From assembly GCA_022606425.2 (NCBI GenBank), contig JAHDVF020001237.1, positions 765,001 through 829,000 of the forward strand: a stretch of 64,000 nucleotides of DNA, written 5' to 3'. The notes beneath the pieces were generated by a model that worked only from the letters and a program-made list of their open reading frames with translations, was not told where the DNA came from and did no database searches. The DNA comes from Lepidostoma basale. Lineage: Eukaryota; Arthropoda; Insecta; Trichoptera; Lepidostomatidae. A program made the translations under genes and the position numbers. This document shows positions 12,201 through 24,136 of the stretch, in pieces (position 1 is the stretch's first letter; every line of letters starts with the position of its first letter).

Positions 12201-15200
12201 CCATATTGTTCTCCTTTTGTTTTCTACACTACTGTCATAGGGTAATAATCAAAACAAAATTCAAAATAATTTAGAAACTTTCTTGGGCATGCACATCATG
12301 TGCATTTTGAATTACTTTCGGAGAGAATCGAAGTATTCCTCTCTTTGTACTCTTTCTTGATGACATCCATTTTGCCTATTTATATTATGATTTTTTTTTT
12401 TTTGAAAAGGAATAGTATTAAAGGTAATCATAATTTGATATAAATAAATAATTAATTGATTTCATAAATAACAGGATATTTGTGTCACCGAATAAGTACA
12501 GAACATTGTGACAAATTATACAATGCATTTATTCATACAACAAAACAAATAATTTTGAGTAATCCCATGGCGAGAAGATTTTATTGCATAAAACGAGATG
12601 TCTTTTTAGAAATGATAAAACATAATCAGTTTATAACGTACTGGGAAATGGATGGTGAAAATTTTGGTCTGAGTATGTCATCATTATATATTCATAAAAT
12701 CACAATAAAAATTTAATTCTATGTTTTAGTACAATATCTATATTTATACAGGTTTTTTAGAAGTGCGAAATGCTATGAAAAAACATAAACTTCTCTTTAG
12801 TTATACAGAAGGAGTTGGGGGATTAGCTTTAAAAACTCGAAGTGAAAACACATACCTTTTGCTTGTTTTAAAGAAAAATAGCGAAAATTTAAAGATGCTT
12901 CCAGTAAATCAAAGGTAAAATGACATATCTTTTGGTTTTAGTCTTGATTGTTACATTTAATAATTTTATTAATTTATTACAGCTATAAAGAACTTCCAGA
13001 TGTTCCTTGTGAAAGTGTTTCAAAACCTTCAATAAATAATAATAATTCTTCTTCAGAGGTAATTTTGTTATGATTTTTCAATATTTAAGAAACCTGTGCA
13101 TATGTGCCGTAAATTAACTGATGAAAAGGATTTATCCTACGCACTATTGAAAAAAATTGTATATCCCAATATAAATGTCAAAATGCTTAGCTAATTGGCG
13201 TGTATTTTTATATTATAAAATTTCTCGGAGATTATAAATGATTTCCTTAAAAAAGAGGGGGAAAAACTTATGTACGCACTTAAAAAGTTATACTTCTTTG
13301 GCGTAACAAAACAACGTTTTTAAAGTTTTTGAAGGCAAGTTTTGTCAATGATAAATTTTTCACTACACAATGTGGTAAAATTAATTATTTTATTATCATT
13401 GATGACTAACTTCATCATGTAACTTCAATAACTGTGATTTGTTTTACTTATATTTAAATTATTGTACTAATATATTTGGTACAGGTTCATTCTTACCAAA
13501 AAAAAGTTTTTACAAATAATATTGTGCAAAATATTTTAAATTATCCCACTAAAATGTGACAGTTCGTTGGAACTATTTTATGCTTTCTACGGGTAACTTC
13601 ATTCATGTCTCGTTTTATGACATGTTTTCACAATTCATGACTTGGCACACATGAAATGTCCGACCGTTATTTATCATTGATGGCTAAATTCATAATGTCG
13701 TCCTTCCGTAACTGGTTCCGCACTCAGCTCTCAACTTTAACGTCTAATAAATGTGTAAAAAGATGTATAACTTATGAAAATACTTCAATATATAAATATG
13801 CAGGAAAATCTTTTTATATAAGATAATTATTATGTTCTGTGAAATGGAAAGAAATAAATTAAACCTTAAACTTATACAAATTGTTGAATATTTCATGTTT
13901 ATTCATTTTCAAAATAGTTTTTAAAGAAAGAAGAAAAAAGTGAATATACACCACTCACTGATTTCAATAAATTACAACACATTGATGATGAGGTTCCGCT
14001 TAATGAAAAGATTTCACATGATACATTCTTTGAACCAGAAAAATTAAGAATATTCTATGGTTGCATGTAAGCATGACCAAACTTTCATACAAAAGTCTGT
14101 TCTTTACTAATGTTTATTTTATTAATTTTTTTTAAGAATCTGAAAAATATTTGTGTTTTCCAGGGATGATTGTATCGGTGCATCCATGAGCGGTATGATT
14201 CAAAAGCCAACATCTAAATTAACTGCATCAAGCAATAATAATTCCTTAGATAACCAAATCGTAAGTTGATTTAACTCAACAGCTCTTAAAAATATACGGA
14301 ATTATCTATATATCTTGTTTTGATACTAGATTTACTAATTATAAATAAATAAGATTATGTTTTTAGTTTCATCCACTAATTCATCTTCTAGTTCCGAGTT
14401 TCAGTAGCTCACTGCCATCGTATGGCGCAAGTTGACAAAAATCGGTAAATAGAAGATGAATAAGTATAATAAAACTAAGCAAATTTTATTAGTTACAATT
14501 TTAAAAACCAATATTAATGTTTTTAATATATATGAACAAAAGTTTATTTTTTTAGTCACAACACACTCAGCGAAATAACTCTCTTCACAGGTAGGTTAAA
14601 TTAATTAAATAAATATTTTTAACATTCAAAAACGTATTCTTTGAACATGTTATTAAGTATATAAATAAAGTCATGTGGTGGTCTGCGGGAAAGATTAACT
14701 CCTGATCTAGGGGACTAAGGTAAAATCCTGGACACGAATAGGTTCCTTCTTCATAAGTACTTCTGCTCACATTGGAGATTGTATAATAAATTCTAATACA
14801 GTTGATTTAAATCCTTGGTGTAGAACAAAGTGTATATATAGGATAGTTACTAAAACTCCATTAGCATGTTTTATGCGGGTTAATTTGCATCCGTGCAATT
14901 ATAATGCACTAGAGTAATAAAAAGATTACAATTCGGATTCACCAATATTTCAATAAAATTATGCATAAAGCATGGAACTGGTAAAAGGATGAAAGAATAA
15001 ATGCAATAGAAATGAGATCTCTAATACAAATGTGTGGTAAATCTGTATATGATAGTGTCAAATACAAGTATAAGAAGTGAATGCGGTACGAATGAAAGTG
15101 CTATGAACAAAATAATGAAAGGGTCGTTAAGATGGTTTGGACACATGGAAAGAATGATTGAAGACAGAATGGTGAAGAAGGTATATGTAAACGACGTGAA

Positions 15201-17659
15201 CGGAGCTAGAAATCGAAGAAGGCCGAGGAAAACGTGGCATGATCGAATCAATCAAAAATTAAATGTCGGTCACGTGAGGAGTCAGAGAAATCGACATGCG
15301 TGCATGACAAGATGTATGAATGTAGAGGAAGTGAGAGAAATATATCAGGACAGAACAGTGTGACGGTCCATTCTTTCTGCCTACCCCTCCGGCTAAACGG
15401 TGTGATGGTTAGTTAGTTTATTATGCATAAAAAATATCCGACATACAGCTCATGATTGCTTTATGTAGTAAATTTACCTTTACTGCCAAATCCCACAAGC
15501 CAATTGAAAGTATACTTCCTATATATATATAGTCGTAGTACTTCCTATATATGTATGTAGATAGTATCAGTAGAGAGAAACTGTATGATGTACTCTTGAA
15601 CTTCAAAATCCCTACGAAGTTAGTAAGACTGGTAAAAGCAACCATGGATAATACAAAATGTAGAGTCAAGATAGGAGGAGACCTCACAGATGAATTCATG
15701 GTATCACAGGGCCTCAAACAAGGTGATGGTTTAGCCCCAACACTTTTTAACCTGAGTTTGGAATATGCCATAAGGAAAACTTACCACCTTAACACGAATC
15801 CCAACACCTACTTTCAAAGCAGTCAGATCATAGGATATGCAGACGACCTTAACATTGTAGGAAGATCCCTAGCAGCCGTACACGAAGTATTTGAGCCTTT
15901 AGAGACAGCAGCCAAGGAGGTGGGTTTAGAGATAAACGAAGAAAAAACAAAAATAATGAAACAAACCAGGAATGCAACCCATAACTCAAGGCGAACCATC
16001 AGATTCAAAGATAGATACAACTTTAAGATGGTGGAAGACTTCACTTACCTGGGCTCGTCTATAACAAAAGAAAACGAAGATCACAAGGAAATCGAAAGAA
16101 GAATCACAATTGGTAACAAAACATTCTTCTCTCTACTACCAGCGCTCAAATCAAGAAATGTACACTGGAAAACCAAAATCACCCTGTATAAAACAATCAT
16201 CCGAACAGTAGTGCCCCAGTCCAGTCTCTCCACACAGGTCAGACTCCCAGTCTCTCCACACAGGTCAGACTGAATAGACTGAGATGGGCCGGTCACGTGC
16301 AGAGGATGCCGTCATCGCGAACCCCAAAAAGATTGCTGGAGTGGCACCCAGGTGGTAGAAGACCAATTGGACGACCAAGGCTGCGATGGGAGGATGAAGT
16401 TGGGAGAGATGGAGCAAGATTGTTAAGAGTGTCAGATTGGAGGGTCGAAGCGGAGGACAGGAGGAGTTGGAGGCGAAGAATACTGGAGGCTAAGGCTCGA
16501 TATGGGCTGTAGGGCCATCGAAGAAGAAGAAGATAGTCAATTAAGATTTCCCTTGTAAACTCCCCGAATCCAATTATATTACGTAATCTCAACAAACAAA
16601 TTGCCAGAAATTTCAAATATTTGGGACTTATAATCGACTAAATATTATTCTGACACTTAAACAGGTTTGTACTCAATAATTATACCAAAATAATACTACC
16701 TTGTATTGTTCCATTTCAGCAATAATGCATCAGAAAGTTCTCATTGTATTAAGGAATCATCATCCCATAATATATGTTGTGCAGAAATAAATTCTTGTGA
16801 GACATTGCATCAAAAGTTTGTAAGTTTTATTTTATTTATGGCAATTTTTGTCATTTTAGAATTTGGTAAAGGAATAAACTAATCCGTTTTAAAAATAACA
16901 CATTTTCAGATCAATTTAAGCTTTTTTGAACCATACAATCCGAAAATAGTGGATGAGACCTCACTGTTACCAAGAGATTGCTGGAACTTGGAATATCAGG
17001 AATCTTCGCAGTCTTTCTTTTCTCCAGAAAAATTGAAAAACCGTACAGAGTAGGTTATCCATTTATAAAAATGAAAATACAACACAGGAATATTCCAAAA
17101 TTTAGTAAAATCATTAGATTATTTCAAAATAATGTTTTTGATATTATATAATATTAATAATAAATAAAAGTGAAGTTTCTAATATAAACGAAAATGACTA
17201 GTTCACAAAAAAATTATACAAATAAAAACGATATTTATTAATTTATAAGAATTTTAAACACAGATAGCTTTTGCTTCACAGAAATTCTGAAAACTTACAT
17301 ACACCAGTAAATGAAACAACTGAAAGAAGTACCAGCATAGAAGATTGTATTGATAAAAGGAATATTACAGATTATCGACTCATGAGTTTATTTGAAAGAA
17401 CTGAAAGAGATACTAAAGCTCTTCTGAGAATACATTATCGTAATCCAGAATTATTTCATGATTTAGCAAGTATAATTTTATTTTTAAAATACATATGCCC
17501 TGATGTTTTTTAATCACTTGTATTTAATCTATTTTTATTTTTTATTTACAGATATATACTGATGACATTGAAAAGGCATACAAGAAAGTTGAAGATACTG
17601 TAACCCAAATCCATTTGAAACACTTCCCTAAAAATAAATACCTTCAGTTTAAAAAATAA
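9248..17659 (+). CDS. LRGUK: LRR and guanylate-kinase-domain protein (LRGUK type), complete, 17 exons
   Basis: Exons: 9248-9415, 9531-9773, 9863-10022, 10123-10261, 11148-11360, 11444-11645, 11736-11907, 12475-12672, 12752-12914, 12983-13058, 13918-14066, 14164-14260, 14556-14590, 16720-16819, 16910-17049, 17282-17465, 17552-17659. They sum to 2547 bases, 848 residues, with every junction in phase. An in-frame stop at 9221 supports the ATG at 9248. Residues about 140-370 are leucine-rich repeats (for example LDLSHNNIKKIEGLENL, LNLSFNYIECLENL, LDLSKNNIS). The guanylate-kinase part starts at about 418 (CILVGPPMSEKG, then IHTTKQ, then DVFLEMIKHNQFITY) and finishes at about 781-840 (NPELFHDLIYTDDIEKAYKKV). 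About 228 Ser/Asn-rich residues lie between. The P-loop has Glu where Gly is usual, so catalysis is doubtful. Mammalian LRGUK acts in sperm tail and head shaping; a testis role here is inference. Introns after exons 7 and 16 appear to have GC donors. Intron 13 holds LINE debris. Confidence 0.85.
10385..10465 (-). repeat. Hammerhead-like repeat remnant in LRGUK intron 4
   Basis: On the minus strand CTGATGA (10453-10447) is followed by 16 bases, then GAAA (10430-10427), the self-complementary ACCGGT and a UC-type site (10422-10421). All catalytic boxes are present, but stem II is poorly paired and stem I is not evident. It is related to the ACCGGT-type repeats at 26.7 and 36.0 kb. Confidence 0.45.
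10530..10965 (+). mobile_element. LINE 3' end with TTGAT-type tail, in LRGUK intron 4
   Basis: Bases 10770-10965 match 56100-56300: TTCAGGGGACAAATACTC, CTAATGTCGAACCATCTCT, ATGCGTTCCTG, TACTCAATAGATG and TAATGTCTTTTGAG, ending in TGATTTGATTTGATTT. The repeated TTGAT tail marks the 3' end of a non-LTR element. The stretch upstream (10530-10770) has open frames with no recognisable domain and may be its ORF remnant. Confidence 0.6.
15020..15425 (+). pseudogene. RTE-like LINE 3' end, SLRWFGHMERM family, copy 1
   Basis: The frame 15034-15363 encodes the conserved C-terminus of a non-LTR RT ORF (NKIMKGSLRWFGHMERM, DRMVKKVYVNDVNGARNRRR, then RNRHACMTRCMNVEE and YQDRTV). The 3' end is TGATGGTTAGTTAGTTTA. 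The same family is at 39.9 kb (+), 55.2 kb (-), 56.6 kb (-), 59.1 kb (-), 59.95 kb (-) and 60.6 kb (-). It lies in LRGUK intron 13, head to tail with the next element. Confidence 0.8.
15540..16536 (+). pseudogene. RTE-like LINE with YADD reverse transcriptase, internally deleted
   Basis: Frame 15551-16273 encodes an RT core: LVRLVKATMDNTKCRVKIGG, then VSQGLKQGDGLAPTLFNLSL, then the catalytic GYADDLN (about 15832-15852), then FTYLGSSITKENEDHKEIER. The last domain (LRWAGHVQRMPSSR, RPRLRWEDEVGRD) resumes in another frame from about 16273. At the join a 24-base unit (starting 16222 and again 16248) is duplicated, and part of the connection region is missing. It ends with GAAGAAGAAGA. It lies in LRGUK intron 13. 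Confidence 0.8.
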
Positions 17660-19181
17660 ATTAGAAGATCTTAAATTTTAAAAAAAATCTGTTCAAAATG
17701 TGTGAAAACATAAAATCTTGTAATCTGGCAGTCCATAAAATTAAAGTTATTTATTGTATTTAAATTATTGTTTGTCTTTTAGTGTCGTTCCTAATTTTTA
17801 AAAAAATCTAGTAAAATATCTCAAAAGAATTTCGTTTATTGGGGCCCAAATAGTTTTACCGGTAACTCTGTACAATTCCATTAAGTTCTGAAATTTTTTT
17901 AACCTCATATTTTAACTCGTATTATTGACTACATAACAAATAATAATAAAGCAAAACCCTTTTATTTTTCAGACAGTGACAGATGTTTTAATGTTTATTT
18001 TACATGTTTAAAAATAAAGGTCAAAAGGCCATTAATACACCTATATGACGTATGTTCCACAAAGGGGTTATTATATAACACATTCATAATCATATCCTAA
18101 AAGCGGAAAAAGTGAATTTTGTAAAAAAATATTTGAGTGAAATAAAAAAATTTAACTCAAATTATTTTTTTTACTTGTAGAAAAATAAAACAAGAGAGTA
18201 ACCAAATATTTCAAATATATTTATGCATTACAAAAATAAAATCATACAATTAATTACATCATTACAAAACAATTATAAACATAAATAAGCCAGACTTTTT
18301 TAAGCTGAAAAAGCAATTTTAAAAAAGTACCACAATAATTCAACAAAGATAAATATTATATTTAAGATAATACAATAAAAATCTTTGATTAAGGTCATAA
18401 TTCGATACAATATCTTAATAATTTTGGGCTCCCTATATGAGATTAAGGCATTTAATTGGTCGAGATATTCACATACATACTTATGAATCTATTAAGATTG
18501 TACACATAAATTTTTGCCCTGTAACAGTTTATTTAAATAATCAATCAACATGTTACAGAATATGCCATGCAATTTTCAAAATGAAAGTGTAAATGAACTG
18601 AACAAATGCTTCAAATTAAATTATCTGACAACACTCTTTCTTTAAAATATATCTCAATTATGTACATAAAACCTACATACGATAAATACTTTATTATATG
18701 CAACAAACTAGTAATGAATCAACTGTTTCATTTTAAAATTTTAATTGTTGGCAAGTTTTTTTGCACAATTAAAAATGTTACAAATATATTGTGGAAATTA
18801 CGATAGGCTTCTAGCAAATTACATAAAATGCATATTTTTTGTGGATTAACAAAACATTTGCAATCAAGCAGGAATATAAAATGGAGACCAATATTACTTT
18901 TTTACAAAATATTTTAGTAAATTTGAAAAAATATAGCTATTTCTGAACAATTTCCCATGCAATTTAAAAAAGAAAGTGTTGAAATAATGTATACAAAACT
19001 TCTAGAAAAAAAGTTTGGTAATTTAAGGCCATGGTTTTAGAATACAACTTATATGACTGTGCAAAGTATGTATAATACAATAAAAGTATCAATACAAATT
19101 ACAAAAAAAAGATTCTTTTATCCGTACACTATAATTAAACCCGCACTATAAAATGGCGGATGACTAGAAGCTAAGATGGCG
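17660..19181. other. Convergent 3' regions of LRGUK (+) and pino (-)
   Basis: No coding frame. ATTAAA at 17740-17745 may be the LRGUK poly(A) signal. The stretch from about 19181 down on the minus strand is probably the long 3' UTR of the pinocchio-like gene; several TTTATT hexamers (AATAAA on -) occur, so its end cannot be placed. Confidence 0.4.
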
Positions 19182-21458
19182 TCACGAGGGCTGCTGTTGC
19201 TGTGAAGAGAGTTTCTCCAAACGCTGGCAGAGGTCGCGGGCGAGTAATGCAGCGGCGGAACAACGTGGAGGCCGGACACAGGGCGCAGGGGGAGCGGGGG
19301 GTGCCGACAGGGGCGGGAAGCACTGTGGGCCTAAAGTGGCCGACATAGAGCACACACCATGCCAACGGGCCTTACCAAAGGCATGAGACTGCAAAAGTAA
19401 ATTATTTATTAAAACAAAGTCAGTTAAAAATACACCATATTATATCGATCATAAGATATCACCGACTATAAAATAAAAGACGCACTGTACAAAAACAAAA
19501 TATCAAGCGTTAAATTAATTTGATTAGGAGAAATATTAAACAGTCAAAATTTTAAAACGCTTTCACCAAGGATTGTATTTGTGTTGAACATTTATTTTAC
19601 AATTGGTGTTTTCTAATGTGATCACATTTTTAACTAAAATCTTTATTCACCATTTAGTAAGCAGTAGTCGCAATTCAGAAAAACCCACGGTAATTAAAAT
19701 GTAATAGCTATCCTGACACAAAAGACTTGTTCTATATAGAGCATACCCACTGCAATCTAATAAAATGTGGCACTCACCACAGGACGATCCCTCTCCCAAG
19801 TAGCGCCGCACTTGTCCTGACATAGCGGACAAGGCCTCTGCAGAGCGTAGCCCCCACACTCAGAACAGTCCAACGTGACATGCTCGTGAGTCCAATTTAC
19901 ACCGCAGCTGAAGCAAGAGTTCAACTGTGCACGCAGCTCCTCAATGGTCAGCGCCGGCTCCGTGAAAGAGGCCATCTCCTCTAAGGAGGTGGCACTCGGG
20001 CTGCGAGGAGTCAGGCTGTAAGACAATAAATATATGATAAGATAATGCAACTCCATAACAACTATCATTTATAACATACACCAGATGCACTACTCCAAAA
20101 TTTTATTCAGAATTTTATGATGAATACTCCACATTTTATTCAAGAAAAAAACTTGAGGGAATGTAAAATAATGAAAATTTAAAAATATATATATTTAAAT
20201 CCATTATAATATAAACATATTTCATTTATTTCCACTTGATTTTTATCTTCGACTTCTTCTTTTAGGCTTTTAGCAAAAAATCAAGTGACTTACATATTAT
20301 TAAGGATTGTTTATAAGCCAAAAGCTTTAATTATTTATTCAGTTTTAAATGAACATAATATATACACATTTGATAATGCCTTAACAAGGCGAAAACCTTG
20401 GCATTCCCATAATATATAATAAAGCTTCTAGAAAAACAATGTTTTCATAAATTTAATACGGAATTTTACATCATTTAAGAAACCATAAATACACGCAGGT
20501 TATTATTTCATCTTAAATTTTGTTGTACTGATGGGTATAAAATATGACTTATTTTGTAATATAATCACAAATAAGTAGCATACCACACATCATATCAATG
20601 TTAAAATACAGAAGTATTGTCTCCAAAGCGAATTACTGTTAATTAATAAATTCTAATCCTTATTGTAAGTGCAATTGTTAATGTGGCATGGCTAAGAATG
20701 AGACCATACAGGTTAAGAATGAGATAATCTACTCTGTTGCCAATCTTAAAAGTTAATGGAACAATGATCCAATTTCATACAGTGTATATTTTCATGATGC
20801 CATTCCAAATTCAAAGCTTGTCTGCGTTTGACTGAGGAATTGATGATATCATATGATGAACAATGCTTATCAACTTGATATACGAGTATAATAGGGTCAT
20901 CTAAATTATTTATAAAATACCTTTTTATACAAACCTCAAGCCTTTAAAGGTTTTGTAATTTTTTTTAAATAAACTCAATTTTTTTGTTTAAAATTTTTGG
21001 AAAGTAGGCCTCAGATAAGTTTTTTCGTGATTTAGTCTAATAAATAAAGTAGGTTCCCATCGCTGCACATAATGTGTGATGACATTTTTTTATTTGAAAC
21101 AATTCATGTTATGTTCTATTGATTGCTATCTAAAAATTACACATCCTCACTGCGGAGAACATTAATAAGATAATAATATGATTGACACATGGAACTTGGA
21201 CTGCACACTAAGTATACTCCTATAAATCCCAATATGTAAACATTCAAAACAATCACTTTTATCTAAATAATTATCAACTCGAGTATATTTCTTAATCCAA
21301 AATTATTTATAATGTTAAAAAATGTACACTAAAAAAATAGCAGCCTTTCATTTGATTTTATTAGAATGTGAAATCAATTATTTAGAAAATATATATATAT
21401 ATCCTTACCGATCCAGAGACGTACTGAGCTCTGTCGGGTGAAGACTCGTTAGGGACAT
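19182..21458 (-). CDS. pino: Protein pinocchio homologue
   Basis: Three coding segments on the minus strand: 21458-21409 (start [12 protein letters not shown]), 20015-19778 and 19388-19182 (stop), with GT-AG introns and matching phases, giving 164 residues. The middle exon holds the conserved core: [20 protein letters not shown], then [14 protein letters not shown] and [11 protein letters not shown], with seven cysteines in CxxC-like pairs that suggest metal binding. The last exon begins [14 protein letters not shown], passes through a Pro/Ala-rich stretch and ends QQQQPS. The match is to insect pinocchio. In Drosophila the gene affects olfactory behaviour; the biochemical function is not known to me. 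An acceptor at 21482-21484 shows that exon 2 carries some 5' UTR and that a non-coding first exon lies upstream. Confidence 0.75.
20367..20450 (+). repeat. Hammerhead-like repeat, UUGAUAA family, in pino intron
   Basis: TTGATAA (20370-20376), a T, then stem II GCCTT/AAGGC (20378-20382 with 20386-20390, 5 bp), then GAAA. The usual ACATGTC after GAAA is altered here. The following CATTCCCATAAT and TAATAAAGCTTCTAGAAAA are family features. Confidence 0.55.
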
Positions 21459-22888
21459 TGTGTGGATATCAGACACTGGAACTGTAACAGAAAAAAAAAT
21501 CTAAATTACAAAGTTACTCAAGGCAAAGAAAACTATATTATAAAGCAGACCGCATGGCAAAGAAAATATGTTCGGTCATCGTTGTTGTTGGGTTTTGAAA
21601 TCGAGGATCCCCTCGCCTTCCATTTTTTATCGGTGACGCAATCTCCTTGTTGACAAAAAGACAATTCTAGAAACACGGATTACCCCACAAACATCACAAA
21701 ATAGTTTGTGTCTCTGCTGGTCCGGCTGACAAAGGATGGGAGCGCGTGATCTGTTCTGAGTTTTTCTTGCTGCCGCGGCCCCAGCCGCTCCAAAATACAC
21801 ACATATTCAACCCAGTCAAGCACTAGCTAAACCCAATTACTTGCAACGTGCACATCACCAAGGACTCCCATAAGCAACGCTTAAAACATTTATTTTGTCC
21901 GCCAACCTTACGTTTATGTTTTAATTAGTTGTGTATATGAAGTGACCATGAATTGAGCATAAGAAAAGAAAAATATTGTAAAGAATTCCAGCTTCACAAA
22001 AGTGGTCAAATTATGTGTCATGCAGATTTTACTAACAATGCCTAGTAATTTTAACTATAGTTATATTTAAAAGATCGTATTTATTCAAAACAAAACTAAA
22101 CTAATGAATACAGTAGTTTGACCACCAAAGGGAAAGGGAAAAATGAAATATAGTTTACATTTACTTGCACTTGAATATTTATAATAGTAGATTCAAAAAT
22201 ATTTCATAAACTCTATCTGTAATCATTGACCCAAAATATAATTATGTACATACCATTTAAAAAAAAAGCATTGATTTATTTTTCCATTAAATTACAATGT
22301 TTTTTCTCTATATTAATGATAGCTGTTCTAAGTAAAATCAACTGATGTTTCGATTGATAGCATATACCGTAGTAAATGAGTAATAAAATATTTGTATGGG
22401 TCAAATTGAAAAAGGAAACAAAATTAGACTTGATTGTGTCTGTTAGAATACTTATACCTATCTAAGTATTGGTGGGCGAGTCAATGGTAAACTGTCGAAG
22501 TTCTCGGAAGAGAGATAGGTAGGCAGGTGATATAGGTATATCCAAGTCATTTGTATAAATATATTATTATTCTAGTTTGGAATTTCCATTAGACACAAGG
22601 TCAGAGCCATTTAGGGTAAGAAATGTTTTTTTTTGTATTATCTTTATAATAAATACTGACTGGTACCTACATTTAGTACAAACTATGATAAGTTGTTAAA
22701 CTAGTAGTAAGTTATTGAGACGATTTCAGGTTGGAGGTTCAGAGTTCCTTTTGAGAAATGTTAACTTCATTCAGACTATGAACATTTGATACAATGGAAT
22801 AATGATTTTGAGGATAAATAAAAAATAAATATTTATAGGTTCTTGAAAAATGCTGTAAAACTCCATATTAAATAATTAAAGCAAACGA

Positions 22889-23051
22889 AAATGTAAGTTT
22901 TCTTGGAGTTTCATTATATTTTATGGGAATGACATGTTTCACCTTGCTAAGGTATTATCAAAAGTATTTACATTTGATAATGCCTTAGCAATGTGAAACA
23001 TGACAACCCCATTAAATATATTAAAACTTCTAAAATGCAGACGTTTTCATT
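22889..23051. repeat. Palindromic foldback repeat of the UUGAUAA hammerhead-like family
   Basis: Two inverted copies meet near 22970. On the minus strand 22961-22931 reads TTGATAA, T, ACCTT, AGC, AAGGT, GAAA, CATG, TC, with a perfect 5-bp stem II. The plus-strand arm (22974-23001) reads TTGATAATGCCTTAGCAATG, then GAAACATGAC. Both arms continue into ATGGG/CCCAT and TTCTAAAA blocks. Lies upstream of pino exon 2, within its large first intron. Confidence 0.65.
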
Positions 23052-24136
23052 TGTATTAAGAAGATAAATATATTTTTAGTCCAGACAGTGCCAAGAAGTA
23101 AATTTAAATTATATTATAACTGTGGGTCAACAAAGTATGTTGTAACATAATCAAGGTAATTTGTAGGTAAGTCGTTACTTATGTAGCTTACACTAAATGT
23201 AGGTAAATAGGCCAATACCACTTCCACTTACTGAGGTGATGCGATACTACTTGCACTTTTCTACAAATCACATCCAATTGCTTATATGCAAACTGTATTA
23301 ACAATCGCAAATATTAAACAAAAACAAAAATAAAATAAACTAAAAGTGATATTACACAATAGAATATCATAGTGTTAAGCAATTTAGTATTTAAATAGTT
23401 ATTTGGGTTAATAATGCCTACTTTAGCTTTAAAACACTTATTAATAAAAGCGCAAAAACTACAGACAAGCTTGTTCGACATAAAATTATATCTTTAAATG
23501 TGAATAACAGATACAGGTTTGTAATTTATTGTAGAAAATAACTTATTCTGATTTTTTTTCAATCTCTCTTTATTAGCCATACTTTTTAAATGAAAGGGGT
23601 AAGATTGAAAGAAGTGTATATACAATAAACAATATTTTTTAAAGTTAAAGCATTTTGCGCTATTTAAAAAATACATAAGTATGGTTGACTTTTTACTTAA
23701 ATAATAAGTGTGATTATTTTATATACAAACATAATTTTAGCAGAATGTGTACTATAAATTACAATGTAAGGTGCGTAGATATATTTGTAGCTCATTTATA
23801 TTATATGAAAAAAATAAAGTTAAAATTAATTTAAAAAATTATTCATAAGGACAAGAGCAGACAATTAAATCATTCTAAATACAAGATGTTTTCGGGCAAA
23901 TATAATTCGATAATTTATTTGGATAAAATAAAGTTTTCACTACCGCACAAGAGAGTGAAATATTTGACGAATATTAAATGTTTTATGTAATAATTAATAT
24001 ATTAATACAGTGAACACATGGTTCGCTCAATAAAAATACCTGTTTATTTTCACTTCACATGCCTCGGCAAAACATCGGTGAAAGTTTGGAGTGCCTTACA
24101 AATCAAAATAACCAAACAATAACAAATAAGACTTAC

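Noticed and set aside
11908..12474. Ordinary GT donor for LRGUK exon 7 (at TC/GT or TAT/GT)
   Set aside because: Both alternatives run into stop codons in the next exon; only the GC donor keeps the frame.
17466..17551. GT donor at GCAA/GTATAAT for LRGUK exon 16
   Set aside because: Phase 1 joining produces an immediate stop (ATA TAC TGA); the GCAAGT donor is in phase.
19171..19394. Alternative frame on - opposite the last pino exon
   Set aside because: It is another reading of the same C-rich exon; phase and the stop position favour the frame ending QQQQPS.
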